Shown: positions 40,303-49,507, counted from the stretch's first letter. The stretch is DNA of 58,008 nucleotides from Argonema antarcticum A004/B2 (GCF_023333585.1 NZ_JAIQZN010000042.1:1-58008), one strand, 5' to 3'. A program made the numbers and translations. Notes: a model not told the origin generated them from the letters alone.

Positions 40303-42411
40303 TTAAAGGAGCTTATCTCTTAATCGGTTCAGTATATCTTGAGGCAAGTCGTCTTTATGGATTTCACCTTTATCAAGAGCATCAGCAAGCTCTCTTAGGC
40401 TCTTTTTTTGCTTGGCTATCCGCTCACGCTCCTTGGGATCTCTATTAATAAGATTCATTTTTCTACGTTCTTCTTCTGTAGGATAGGTGAAATGGAGAAC
40501 AAAGTTTTCTCTCCTAACTTTCTCAAATTCTTCCACTAAACCTCGCATATTGTCGCCATAACCCAATACTCTTAACCAAGCTTTGCTTCTTGTCATGGCA
40601 GTAAATAAGATATTCCTTTTTCTGGCAAGCTCTAACCCAGAGAAACATTCATGAGCATTTATAAGATAAATCATTGCAGCTTCATTTCCTTTAGCTCTAT
40701 TTATACTTGTAAAAGTGATTGTTTCTTCACTAAAAAAATCATCGGGCGAAGTGGTTACTCCAGCCAGGTTAGAGTTAATACCCTTTTCAAATAGTAAAGC
40801 TCTAGCCTCTCCAACAGCGCCCCTCGTTGTAAGGGGGTCAGAGTGAATAACCATTATATCGTCACCCTTTAATTCTTCTTGCCTAATATTCTTTTCTATT
40901 TGATTGATCAACCATTGTATTTGTTCTTGGTTATTATTAAATGATTTAAATATAATCAAGTCTTCAACCTGTGAATGAGATTCGAGGAATTTGGGACTTG
41001 TGTTGCTAGTTCTAGCAAGCTGTACAAACTTTCCATCTTCCAGGGTTCCTTCTTCTACTTCATAACCAATGTCTCTCCATAAGCCAGCATTTTCAAACAT
41101 CTGGATTAATCCTTGATTCCTATAAATTCCAAAACCTAAAGCGTGTGCAGAAGTTAGTATTGGACGAGAGTTTCTGTAGCATTTTTCTAATATAATGTCT
41201 TGTTTGGGTTCTCCTGGTATGTTCTGAAGTTGAACTCGTGACTTACCATTAACATCCTCACCAAAAATGACTTCTGGTGATTCCATTGTCTTTTTATTCA
41301 GGTTTTGTAGCTCATCATAGGCATAAACTATTCTTTTTGGTTCCTTCAAAATTTCGTAACAAAGCCGCAAAAAATGTTTAGAAAAGTCCTGCGCTTCATC
41401 AATTAGTATTGCATCATAATAACGTTCAAAAATTTTTATTTTATTAAGAGCTTCCTCACAAACTGTATCAAATTCTTGACCAAAGGTATTTGCCAGTGTT
41501 TTTGCTGTATTTAAATCTCTATATTCAATATTATGCCTTTTACACACTTCATAATAAATACCTTCCATTGACGGACTTCCCCAAGCATGAATGATTTTGA
41601 TTTTTTCCCAGTTTGGTTCTTCGCTTGTATGCTCAATAGTAAAAGTATTTATAAGTTGCTTAAACTGACCTTTCAGGGAACGGGTATTAAAAGTGATGGC
41701 AATATCCCAATCAGGATGTTTCGCGTGTAGATATGCCACTTTAAGAGCTAGAACTATGGTTTTCCCCGATCCAGCAAGACCTCTAATTCTCTGTACACCT
41801 TCGACAGTTTCAATTACGGCAGCACTTTGATTTTTGTCTAAGTTTGCAATAGACTCTTCGAGTTTTTGGAGTTTGGCACCCCTAGAATTCTCTTGCTGAA
41901 CATAGCTACGCTGCTTCCTTTTCCTTATGGAAGTCATAGCTTGTATTACTGAGTTAAGGCTCTCAAAATATTCTATAGATTGCCACTTTTGAGAATCCAA
42001 ATATTCTTTTAGAGCGGACTCATCAATGATGATTGTATATTCATCTGAAAGATGATCGGGTTTACTACTCCAACCTGGTGCAAATGTTACGACACCGATT
42101 TCCACCATTAATTTCCTTTTGCTCGTGAGAGATTTATGCTGAAGTAGTTTTGATTGTATTTTATTTACACTTTCGTCCTGTGCTTCTTCCACGTTTATTT
42201 TGGTGTTAGTCCCCTCAATAATATTGAAAATAACAACTCCATGCTCTCTGGATACCAGAAGAGCATCAATTTGATAACCGCCCTGAGAGGTTCCTATTAT
42301 CGGATACCCTATATATAAGCTGCCATCGATATCGGATCTATTCTCAAAGTATTCAGCTAGTCTTCTAGATGAAACTGGTTTATCTACATCACCTCGGATA
42401 ACGTTAACCAT
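40303..42411 (-). CDS. NERD-like nuclease/UvrD-type helicase
   Basis: 702 residues. The N-terminal 130 residues resemble a NERD/restriction-like domain (YQIDALLVSREHGVVIFNIIEG). The helicase core has Walker A GLAGSGKTIVLALKV (about residue 210), Walker B DAILIDEAQDFSKHF, and late motifs FTSINRAKGNEAAMIYLI and LFTAMTRSKAWLRVLG. Such proteins paired with DUF2290 look like a defence or repair module. Base composition is AT-richer than surroundings, a sign of transfer. Confidence 0.85.
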   Translation of the reverse strand: MVNVIRGDVDKPVSSRRLAEYFENRSDIDGSLYIGYPIIGTSQGGYQIDALLVSREHGVVIFNIIEGTNTKINVEEAQDESVNKIQSKLLQHKSLTSKRKLMVEIGVVTFAPGWSSKPDHLSDEYTIIIDESALKEYLDSQKWQSIEYFESLNSVIQAMTSIRKRKQRSYVQQENSRGAKLQKLEESIANLDKNQSAAVIETVEGVQRIRGLAGSGKTIVLALKVAYLHAKHPDWDIAITFNTRSLKGQFKQLINTFTIEHTSEEPNWEKIKIIHAWGSPSMEGIYYEVCKRHNIEYRDLNTAKTLANTFGQEFDTVCEEALNKIKIFERYYDAILIDEAQDFSKHFLRLCYEILKEPKRIVYAYDELQNLNKKTMESPEVIFGEDVNGKSRVQLQNIPGEPKQDIILEKCYRNSRPILTSAHALGFGIYRNQGLIQMFENAGLWRDIGYEVEEGTLEDGKFVQLARTSNTSPKFLESHSQVEDLIIFKSFNNNQEQIQWLINQIEKNIRQEELKGDDIMVIHSDPLTTRGAVGEARALLFEKGINSNLAGVTTSPDDFFSEETITFTSINRAKGNEAAMIYLINAHECFSGLELARKRNILFTAMTRSKAWLRVLGYGDNMRGLVEEFEKVRRENFVLHFTYPTEEERRKMNLINRDPKERERIAKQKKSLRELADALDKGEIHKDDLPQDILNRLRDKLL

Positions 42412-42724
42412 AAGATATTGGTTTGCTTGAAGTAACTATTGCTATTATACTTCAAATTGGAGCAATTGCAAGGAGACGTTTCCACTCTGCGGATGTTTCA
42501 AGAAACAAAGCAATAGCCATTGCCGTAAGTTGCGTTTCCTGCGTCAACCCAACATATTTTGTGGTGCGATCGCCTATCGCTTTCTAGATCTGCCTATCAT
42601 TAATGGGTTGATAATGGTGTCTCGCCGTCCTTGTTGCAATTGTAACTCACCCTGAACTACAGGTGATGAGGCTAGAGCGATCGATCTCCTCACCGCCGAC
42701 GCCCCAGTCCCGCTTAACGACGCC
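42412..42724. other. 313-base gap, no gene seen
   Basis: No ORF of note. Near its right end a short direct repeat (CGACGCCCCAGTC and CGACGCCCTAGTC, about 42699-42732) runs into the stop region of the next gene. Probably the promoter side of the helicase gene. Confidence 0.5.
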
Positions 42725-43300
42725 CTAGTCTGGAAATGCGAGCCCTGTGCGAGGATCGCGAATATATAAGCCGAGAACCAATGATTCCATCACCGTATCC
42801 CATACTGGGGTCAGGCGTTCTGCATCGTCCACCCAGTAGTCAAAAGTAATCAAGCACTGAACTCCAGAACCTAGCCCAATACAGATTCGGGAATAAGCTT
42901 CGCGGTTTTCTTGAGGATCGATAAATTTGAATTGAGTCCAAACGATGCGGGCTGTTTGGCGCTTGAGTCGAATAATTTCGCCTTGCTCGATCGGATTCCG
43001 CTCATCATCCCGCACCACCTGCTTTAATAGGTGAACCAGCGGAAAATCTGCCCATTCCCCAGGCGGTAGTAAATTAAAAGAAGCTTCTAAGCGACAATCA
43101 TCGTTCGGTGGCTTTTTATCTAGAAACCGGAACGACTTCGTATCCGGCTCAAAATGCCAATCTTGGGGGACATCGAAGCGCAACGCCCCCCGCCCCGCCA
43201 CAAAGATCCGAGTTCCTGGCTGTGATTTCCAATTGTGGTCTTCTTTTAGCTCTAGGGTTTCTTTGATCCATTGGAGATTGTGCTTTTTGCGCTTGGACAT
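42725..43300 (-). CDS. Conserved-type hypothetical protein
   Basis: 191 residues, cytoplasmic: RGALRFDVPQDWHFEPDTKSF, HLLKQVVRDDERNPIEQGEI, QCLITFDYWVDDAERLTPVWD. The pattern of a small beta-sheet domain with a late DYW...PVWDTVMESLVLG resembles proteins that follow PsbP-like folds, but I cannot name it. Stands alone. Confidence 0.65.
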   Translation of the reverse strand: MSKRKKHNLQWIKETLELKEDHNWKSQPGTRIFVAGRGALRFDVPQDWHFEPDTKSFRFLDKKPPNDDCRLEASFNLLPPGEWADFPLVHLLKQVVRDDERNPIEQGEIIRLKRQTARIVWTQFKFIDPQENREAYSRICIGLGSGVQCLITFDYWVDDAERLTPVWDTVMESLVLGLYIRDPRTGLAFPD

Positions 43301-43606
43301 AACCCCTCCATTGTTGAGATATTTCTGATTTTGCCGTAGGTTGGTCTATTACTATAACCGACACAAACGCTGAGTACTTATACTAGGTAGTTGTCAAACG
43401 TGGGGTCAACAGGTCTGTGAAGGGCCGATCGAGTCCCTTTTGATTTTAGCAGGATCGTGATTCATCCGATGAAAATGGATATGCCGTCGGTCAAAAAGTG
43501 AAAGTTTGGGATGAAAATCGAGAGGAGTCGTATTCTGGGACAATTGAGAAAATCCAAGGTCAGCAATACTTTATCAATTAGCAACTTGAGTTCCTTAGTA
43601 AAAAAC

Positions 43607-43945
43607 ATGAATTTAAAGGATACAAAGACAAATCTATTTCGAGTTATCAAACTTATATCTGTGGTTCTCATTGCCAGTGCCATTGGATTGGAAATAGCGA
43701 ATATTTATGGATCGATCACCAACAGCAGAATGCCAAGCTTTCTAAATCCAGTCTTTTGGCTCGATCGGTTTGCTATAACAGCTCATTTGGTTGAGGCAAT
43801 TATAGCAGCTTATTATGCAGAATCAATCAAACAAATGCCGATAAAATATGGGATTTATACTTTTTTTGTGGGCACAGTTGGTTTGTTAGAACTGATTGAA
43901 AATCTTCAAGCAGTAGATGAGACAGAAACTAGATCTCATTCTTAA
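43607..43945 (+). CDS. Small membrane protein, unknown
   Basis: About 112 residues with three hydrophobic segments (LISVVLIASAIGLEIANIYG; FAITAHLVEAIIAAYYAE; YGIYTFFVGTVGLLELI). No family recognised. The ATG at 43607 follows no clear ribosome-binding site; an upstream start at 43511 adds a basic stretch without evident role. Confidence 0.6.
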   Translation: MNLKDTKTNLFRVIKLISVVLIASAIGLEIANIYGSITNSRMPSFLNPVFWLDRFAITAHLVEAIIAAYYAESIKQMPIKYGIYTFFVGTVGLLELIENLQAVDETETRSHS

Positions 43946-43993
43946 AGGCAATATGACCGACTCGTAGCGTAAGCATTAATAGCAATCCATGTA

Positions 43994-44875
43994 TCAAATC
44001 GCAGGCCCGATCGAATGTAGAAGAGACAAAACACAATACTTATCTCCCATCTGAATCGGCATCGCTTCTATATGGCAGTCAATCAAACCCCAACCCAAGT
44101 GAATTGTTTCCATGCCGCTATAAGGTTGTCCGCTGACATAAGTGTGGGAAATTAGCGAGTCGTGAGGAATAGACTTATCTTTAGGAATAAAGCCCCCAGT
44201 CCAATCTGGAGTCTGAGTTCGCCACCAAACCCGCAGCTTCTTTTGAGGTTGGGAGATGGTAGCAGAAAGTCCCCTCACTTCTCTTGGTTTGAGGGCGCAA
44301 TGCCACATCACTAGAGCATAATTCCCAGAACCCTGCTGTATCATTCGCACCAAAGTTGCTAAAAGCGATGTTTGGTAGAGTGTCGCCAGAACTCTCCCCG
44401 CACTCAGGGAAATTCCCACCTCTTTCAACCGAGGTAAAAAAGACGACTGGGGCATCAGTAAATCTGCTGCACCGCGATCGCACAATCGTTCTTTGTGCTG
44501 TCCGCTCCAATTCGGCAGAAAACTGCCAATCCTGACTTGTTCGTGGGCGTCGAACAGCAGTTCCATCAATTCGTGCCCTTCGGTGAAGCGCTGGCGCACG
44601 ATCGGGTCATTCTCTTTAATTAAAATGATTCCCGTGCGGCTATCGACCAAAATGCCTTGCTGTTCGTCTAGAGGCGCACGCAGAGGTGTCGGGATGCCAA
44701 AGTGTCGGTAGATGCACTCTAGATCGATCGGCGGTCGATCGCTCAACCCCGATTCGCAGCGCAGAAACTCCACATAGCCGAACAGATCCTCCTCGCTACG
44801 GAGTGCGCCGTAGCCAGACAAAAACGCCTCTCCCGGATGGCGGTAGGGTTGAGCGGGTGGTGGAGCCTCACGCAC
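43994..44875 (-). CDS. ImmA/IrrE-like zincin with HELME motif
   Basis: 293 residues of the M78 type: RQRFTEGHELMELLFDAHE, then ERLCDRGAADLLMPQSSFLP, the ImmA/IrrE signature. The usual HExxH is HELME here, so the second His is Glu; the downstream Glu (ERLCDRG) is kept. It may bind metal differently or be inactive. The C-terminal half is a beta-rich region without a named domain. It follows an XRE gene by three bases, the classic ImmA-ImmR arrangement. Confidence 0.82.
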   Translation of the reverse strand: MREAPPPAQPYRHPGEAFLSGYGALRSEEDLFGYVEFLRCESGLSDRPPIDLECIYRHFGIPTPLRAPLDEQQGILVDSRTGIILIKENDPIVRQRFTEGHELMELLFDAHEQVRIGSFLPNWSGQHKERLCDRGAADLLMPQSSFLPRLKEVGISLSAGRVLATLYQTSLLATLVRMIQQGSGNYALVMWHCALKPREVRGLSATISQPQKKLRVWWRTQTPDWTGGFIPKDKSIPHDSLISHTYVSGQPYSGMETIHLGWGLIDCHIEAMPIQMGDKYCVLSLLHSIGPAI

Positions 44876-44878
44876 TAT

Positions 44879-45247
44879 TCATTTTCCAACGGTCATCTTG
44901 ATCACGTTATAGAGCAGTTCCCATTTTTCCGGTGTGGTGGGTTGCTGTCCTCGGTATTTTAAACGAGCCAGCATGATCGTGTCATCGGCAGGCAATCCCG
45001 CAGATTTGGCAAATTCAGCCAAACTGAGGGGAATATCTGCCATTTCTGCTTGTGTTACCGTTGGATCGCCTTTGAGCCCCAAAATGGAAGTGAGTTTCTC
45101 CATTAGTTGCCAGGAGAGGTTTGTGGCTTGTCCCCGTTCGATTTGGGACAGGTAGTTGCGGGAGATCCCGACTCGATCGGCTAACTCTTGCTGGCTCAGT
45201 TTTTCCTGGAGGCGGCGATCGCGGACTTTCTTTGCAAATTCATCCAT
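44879..45247 (-). CDS. XRE-family regulator paired with ImmA-like gene
   Basis: 122 residues: RDRRLQEKLSQQELADRVGI, then SRNYLSQIERGQATNLSW, a typical XRE helix-turn-helix, followed by a short helical tail. Expected to repress its own operon until the ImmA-like partner acts. Divergent from the coiled-coil gene at 45421. Confidence 0.9.
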   Translation of the reverse strand: MDEFAKKVRDRRLQEKLSQQELADRVGISRNYLSQIERGQATNLSWQLMEKLTSILGLKGDPTVTQAEMADIPLSLAEFAKSAGLPADDTIMLARLKYRGQQPTTPEKWELLYNVIKMTVGK

Positions 45248-45420
45248 ATACAGTCAGGTGTGAGCGGTGCGAAATCAGGCGTGACCAGGCTTTGACAACT
45301 AAAGTTTACAAATTGTGTCTTTACATCTTGCATAAGCGGCAAACTGGTGTTAGAGTAGTAGACAAGAAATGCAAACCACAGTTTACATCCCAATCCTACT
45401 CTAGCAGCAAAAATCATAAT

Positions 45421-46434
45421 ATGACTCAAATTGCAGCCAAAGACAGCAAGGCGAAGATTCTTGATGCGTTTCAACAAATTATCAGTCAACGGCAAAACGT
45501 TGCATCGCGAGTCGCCACAAAAGAGGAAGAAGCAGAGAAGGAGAAAAACCGCACTGTTCTGGAAACGGTTTCTCAATACACCGCAGATACGATTGTGCGG
45601 GGACTGGCGGATCTGCAATTGGAGTTTGGTAATACTATTACCGGACTTTCGACGCAGTTAACGACGGAAACCACCAAGCTGGACGACTTAAAACAAGCGA
45701 TCGCAGCTGAGAACCAAAATCTGCAAGAACTCCAGCAAACCCGCGTAGTCGCCGATGCGCTTTATCTGCTGACTCAGGAACATCAGGAGAATTTGCGCTT
45801 TTTGCAAGAACGATCGACGAACGATCGCGAGACATTAGAAAAAGAAATTGCCCAATCGCGGAAAATTTGGCAGCAGGAACAGCAAGAATTTGACGTCACT
45901 CTCAACGAAAACGGCGAACTGCTGCAACGCGATCGCACGAAGTTGGAAGAAGACTACGGGTACGAGACAGAGCGATCGCGCCAAATTGCCAGAGATAAAT
46001 ATGAGGAAACCAAGCGGCTTCTTGAGCGGGAAATTCAAGAAACAACTCAAGCTAAACAGAAAGATTGGGCGGAACGCGATCGTATTTTGGCAGCAAATCA
46101 AAACTTATTGGCAGAATATCAGCGCAAAGCCGCAGCATTTCCCAACGAAGTGGACGAAGCGGTTAAGAAATACAGGGAAGAAGGCATTCGAGATGCTAAT
46201 CAAGAAGCCAAAGTCAAGGCGGACTTATTAGAGAAAGAGTGGGATTCCACTAAGCAAGGGTACGAGTTACAAATTCAATCTCTAGACGCGAAAATTCAGA
46301 AGCAAACGGAACAAATTACCGAAATTTCAACGCAACTGCAAACAGCATTGCGACAAGCTCAAGATTTGGCAATGCGTGCGTTTCAGAATTCGTCAAATCG
46401 GGTTGCGGCAAAAGGGGAAAAATCTGAGTCATAA
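45421..46434 (+). CDS. Long coiled-coil protein, copy 1
   Basis: 337 residues, nearly all coiled coil (EEAEKEKNRTVLETVSQYTA; LEREIQETTQAKQKDWAERD; QSLDAKIQKQTEQITEISTQ). No membrane segment. The ATG at 45421 follows a transcript leader; the frame is open upstream but noncoding in character. Related to 47645-48730: both share KA(K/E)IL.AF near the start and EAKVKADL...YE..IQSL near the end. It may form filaments or scaffold, as coiled-coil-rich cyanobacterial proteins do. Confidence 0.75.
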   Translation: MTQIAAKDSKAKILDAFQQIISQRQNVASRVATKEEEAEKEKNRTVLETVSQYTADTIVRGLADLQLEFGNTITGLSTQLTTETTKLDDLKQAIAAENQNLQELQQTRVVADALYLLTQEHQENLRFLQERSTNDRETLEKEIAQSRKIWQQEQQEFDVTLNENGELLQRDRTKLEEDYGYETERSRQIARDKYEETKRLLEREIQETTQAKQKDWAERDRILAANQNLLAEYQRKAAAFPNEVDEAVKKYREEGIRDANQEAKVKADLLEKEWDSTKQGYELQIQSLDAKIQKQTEQITEISTQLQTALRQAQDLAMRAFQNSSNRVAAKGEKSES

Positions 46435-46515
46435 GTAGGTTGGGTTGAGGTACGAAACCCAACCATAATCAGAGTTACAAAGATGTTGGGTTTCACTTTG
46501 TTCAACCCAACCTAC
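46434..46515. repeat. GTAGGTTGGGTT inverted-repeat element
   Basis: Ends GTAGGTTGGGTTGAGGTACGA and TTCAACCCAACCTAC form a long inverted repeat; an inner part GAAACCCAACC also pairs. A shorter relative lies at 16617-16657. MITE-like, noncoding. Confidence 0.7.
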
Positions 46516-46553
46516 AGACTCTTAGAATGAATGCAAAGTTTGAGGAAATTCGT

Positions 46554-47234
46554 ATGTCTGTGACACCCACCATCAAAGTACCGCCGTTGGAAAGTGGCGA
46601 TCGCCTTACCCGCCCGGAATTTGAACGCCGCTACCACACCATGCCCAATCTCAAAAAAGCTGAATTAATCGAAGGAGTTGTTTACGTGGCTTCACCTCTA
46701 CGCTTTGCCAGCCATGCCGAACCACACAGTTTAATCATCACCTGGTTGGGAGTTTACCGTGCTGCTACACCTGGAGTTCGTTTGGGGGATAACGCTACCG
46801 TTCGGCTAGATGCAGACAACGAACCGCAACCCGATGCACTACTGCGTTTGGAACCGGAAGCAGGCGGCAAATCTCGAATTACCGAAGATGACTACGTAGA
46901 AGGCGCACCTGAGTTAATTGTAGAAGTTGCTGCTAGCACTGCTGCATACGACCTCAACGACAAACTCAAAGTTTATCGTCGCAACGAGGTACAAGAATAT
47001 CTGGTGTGGCAAAGATACGAAAATCGCTTGGATTGGTTCAGCTTAAGGGAAGGCGTGTACGTTCCGTTTACAGCCGATGAAACGAGGATAATTCGCAGCC
47101 AAGTGTTTCCCGGTTTGTGGTTGGCAGTTTCCGCCTTGCTAAATGGCGATTTGGCAACCGTTCTGGCCCAGTTGCAGAAAGGATTGGCGACTGCGGAACA
47201 TGAGGAATTTTGCGATCGCTTGCGAAACCCTTAA
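46554..47234 (+). CDS. Uma2-family endonuclease-like protein
   Basis: About 226 residues: LTRPEFERRYHTMPNLKKAE, LIEGVVYVASPLRFASHAEP, DNEPQPDALLRLEPEAGG, GAPELIVEVAASTAAYDLND. The PD-(D/E)XK-like core of Uma2 is preserved (QPDALL...ELIVEVAAS). Subgroup differs from the others in the window (ends with a long C-terminal helix). The ATG at 46554 is preferred. It lies between the two coiled-coil paralogues. Confidence 0.88.
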   Translation: MSVTPTIKVPPLESGDRLTRPEFERRYHTMPNLKKAELIEGVVYVASPLRFASHAEPHSLIITWLGVYRAATPGVRLGDNATVRLDADNEPQPDALLRLEPEAGGKSRITEDDYVEGAPELIVEVAASTAAYDLNDKLKVYRRNEVQEYLVWQRYENRLDWFSLREGVYVPFTADETRIIRSQVFPGLWLAVSALLNGDLATVLAQLQKGLATAEHEEFCDRLRNP

Positions 47235-47239
47235 ACCAG

Positions 47240-47515
47240 CTACTCTATCTCTTCGATTTCAATTTGCAAACACATTTCGCGAATATTCTCTATCGTGTCT
47301 TCTGCCGAAACTGATTTTTTGATAAGTAAAAACCGAGAACCAATTTTTCTGAGATGAAATGGAATCTTTTGAGTGGGAATATCCCAGTCAACACCACCAT
47401 CTGCTAAACCTTGTCCTTCTATGCGCTCAAGAATGACTTTGGTATTGCCGCCATTCAGGTGCATCAAAACGCGCACTGGTTCTCGAAAGTAATTTGACAT
47501 CGAGCTTACGTCCAT
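47240..47515 (-). CDS. Small hypothetical protein
   Basis: About 91 residues starting at 47515 (MDVSSMSNYFREP) or 47500: RVLMHLNGGNTKVILERIEGQ, DWDIPTQKIPFHLRKIGSRF. No family recognised. A longer frame to 47572 runs into the adjoining MITE, so those residues are not believable. Confidence 0.6.
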   Translation of the reverse strand: MDVSSMSNYFREPVRVLMHLNGGNTKVILERIEGQGLADGGVDWDIPTQKIPFHLRKIGSRFLLIKKSVSAEDTIENIREMCLQIEIEEIE

Positions 47516-47527
47516 GACAATGAATCG

Positions 47528-47611
47528 TAGGGTGCGTTCCCCTGTCGCTAACGCACCGAATCTCGAACACATTCTAACAATGGTGCATTAAGCTTTGCCT
47601 AACGCACCCTA
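47528..47611. mobile_element. 84-base MITE-like element
   Basis: Terminal inverted repeats TAGGGTGCGTT and AACGCACCCTA with a further GCTAACGCACC inside. Such GGGTGCGTT elements are common in cyanobacteria. It lies directly upstream of the small hypothetical gene. Confidence 0.75.
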
Positions 47612-47644
47612 GAAAATCTCACATTTATCAACTGGAGTTCACTT

Positions 47645-48730
47645 ATGGCTATCAAACGTCCCAACGAAAAGAGTACAAAGGCTGAAATCCTCACTGCATT
47701 TGATGAATTGTTGAAAGAAAAGAAGGAATTAGAGACACAACTAATGCAAAAACCAGAACCAAAAACTACCCAGCCAAGTAGCAATAATAAATCTACATCT
47801 ACAGTGGAAGTTCCCATCAAACCTGTTCAATTGAGTCAGCAAAAAATGGAATCGATTATTGAGGGATTGAATCTACTGCAATTCAACTTTGGCGGTGCAG
47901 TCAGCGATTTGTCGGAAAAGTTGACGCTGGAAGCTTTTAAACTTCAGGAAGTGCAGCGAAAAGTAACAGAAGAAAAGCAACAGTTGGAAGCTTTGCACAA
48001 TTTGCAAGCAACCGATGGTAGTTTGGATGAATTAATTGAACAGTACGAGGATAGTTCCAAAACTTTTAGTGAGGAACAGCGCCTGCGTCAAGAGGAAGTT
48101 GAACAAGCAATAACCCAGTCAAGGAAGGCGTGGGCAAAGGAACAGGAAGAACGCCGCCGCTTTATCAAAGAACGCAATGAAACCCAAAGCAAAACGCGCC
48201 AACGGGATGATAAAGAATATACTTACGATCTGACTTTGCAACGTCAACTTTCAAATGAAGAATACGAACAAGAGAAGAAGCGGTTGTACTTGGAACTTGA
48301 CGAATTCAAGCAAACTGAGGAGAAACAATGGGCAGAACGAGAAAAAGCGATCGCAGAACGCGAAACTCAATTTAACGAACTGAAAGCGAAAGTTGAAAAT
48401 ATGCCCAAAGAATTGGAATCTGCTATCAAACGTGCCAAGGATGAAGGTAAAGGTATCGCTTCCCACCAAGCCAAGGTGAAAGCCGATTTGATTGCTAAAG
48501 AAATCGAAGGTTCTAAGCGCAATTACGAAGTGCGAATTCAATCGCTGCAAGAAACTATTCAAAATCAAGATACTCGCATTCAAACTCTCTCCAAACAACT
48601 GGATGCTGCTCTCAAACAGGTGCAAGATTTGGCGGTGAAGGCGATCGAAGGATCGTCGAATATCAATTCTTTCCAAGCTGTGAAAGAAATTGCGATCGAA
48701 CAAGCGAAGAATCAGAACAAAGTCAAGTAG
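47645..48730 (+). CDS. Long coiled-coil protein, copy 2
   Basis: 361 residues, paralogue of 45421-46434: KAEILTAFDELLKEKKELE at the start, LNLLQFNFGGAVSDLSEKLT, and QAKVKADLIAKEIEGSKRN at the end. The middle is charged coiled coil (EEYEQEKKRLYLELDEFKQ). Between the end-of-coil and start regions are Lys/Gln-rich linkers. Function unknown. Confidence 0.75.
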   Translation: MAIKRPNEKSTKAEILTAFDELLKEKKELETQLMQKPEPKTTQPSSNNKSTSTVEVPIKPVQLSQQKMESIIEGLNLLQFNFGGAVSDLSEKLTLEAFKLQEVQRKVTEEKQQLEALHNLQATDGSLDELIEQYEDSSKTFSEEQRLRQEEVEQAITQSRKAWAKEQEERRRFIKERNETQSKTRQRDDKEYTYDLTLQRQLSNEEYEQEKKRLYLELDEFKQTEEKQWAEREKAIAERETQFNELKAKVENMPKELESAIKRAKDEGKGIASHQAKVKADLIAKEIEGSKRNYEVRIQSLQETIQNQDTRIQTLSKQLDAALKQVQDLAVKAIEGSSNINSFQAVKEIAIEQAKNQNKVK

Positions 48731-48810
48731 ATTTAAAATTTCAGATTTCAGATTTCAGATTTGTGTTTACATCTGAAATCTACAAACCTTGTCAGGTGAG
48801 TGAGGTAGAG

Positions 48811-48843
48811 AGAAACCGGGTTTCTTGGAGAAACCCGGTTTCT
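48811..48843. repeat. GAAACCGGGTTTC hairpin
   Basis: Two half-palindromic arms (AGAAACCGGGTTTC and GAAACCCGGTTTCT) separated by TTGGA. The same unit is inside the MITEs at 33958 and 35524, at 49350-49384, and as partial copies near 49509 and 52489-52553. Confidence 0.8.
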
Positions 48844-48886
48844 GTTACTCCACTTAAGGCAAGAGAAAACCGCTATAAGATTCAAA

Positions 48887-49327
48887 ATGGAGATACTGAT
48901 GAAATTTACCAAAATTGATTTGAGCAACATTGTAGGAGTCTGTCACGATGATGATTATCTGGGATTAGTTATCGATAGGGGAGATAGCATAGATGTGATT
49001 GAAATTCCGGCACCTCTTGCTGCTTATGAAGGACTTGTGCAATTGAATGCAGTTGTTTCTGATGACTGTTCTGATTCGGTTGATTTTTACGATCTGCCGG
49101 GTGTAGAAAGGGAACTTCATATCCTACCTGTACATTCCACAATGGCAAATGCTGTGGGATACGATCCGGATAATCACCTATTACAAGTTGAGTTTAAGAA
49201 CGGCTCGGTTTATCAATATGAGGATGTGGATGAAGAAACTTGGGAAGCAATGAAAGTCGCTGATTCAACTGGGCGATTTTTCAATCGGGAGATTAAAGGA
49301 AACTATTTTTCTCGTCGTCTGGAATAA
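48887..49327 (+). CDS. KTSC-domain protein
   Basis: 146 residues ending in a KTSC domain: AVGYDPDNHLLQVEFKNGSV, then YQYEDVDEETWEAMKVADST and GRFFNREIKGNYFS. The N-terminal half is acidic (ICHDDDYLGLVIDRGDSIDV-like pattern) and unassigned. KTSC proteins are small and of unknown role. An internal ATG at 48899 would also work. Confidence 0.85.
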   Translation: MEILMKFTKIDLSNIVGVCHDDDYLGLVIDRGDSIDVIEIPAPLAAYEGLVQLNAVVSDDCSDSVDFYDLPGVERELHILPVHSTMANAVGYDPDNHLLQVEFKNGSVYQYEDVDEETWEAMKVADSTGRFFNREIKGNYFSRRLE

Positions 49328-49349
49328 CAATTAAAACTGCCGCGCTATT

Positions 49350-49384
49350 AGAAACCCGGTTTCTTGGAGAAACCGGGTTTCTGG
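49350..49384. repeat. GAAACCCGGTTTC hairpin
   Basis: AGAAACCCGGTTTCTTGGAG with AAACCGGGTTTCTGGG; same family as 48811-48843. Confidence 0.8.
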
Positions 49385-49440
49385 GTGTTTAATGAAGTTA
49401 TTAACGCAAGTTGCTAGTTATATAGTTGAGGCTGGTATTA

Positions 49441-49507
49441 GGTACGTTGTGGCGCTTTAGCGCTCTTATTATAACTTGGATAAGAGCGCTAAAGCGCAAC
49501 AACATAC
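49441..49507. repeat. Long perfect-stem hairpin (67 bases)
   Basis: GGTACGTTGTGGCGCTTTAG and onwards pairs with its complement ending AACAACATACC: a stem of about 29 bases with two mismatches and a 10-base loop (TATAACTTGG). The core GCGCTTTAGCGC is itself palindromic. It could be a MITE or an RNA hairpin. Confidence 0.8.

Noticed and set aside
45121-45420. N-terminal extension of coiled-coil gene 1
   Set aside because: It overlaps the divergent XRE gene, has no coiled-coil pattern, and the ATG at 45421 starts the conserved part shared with the paralogue.
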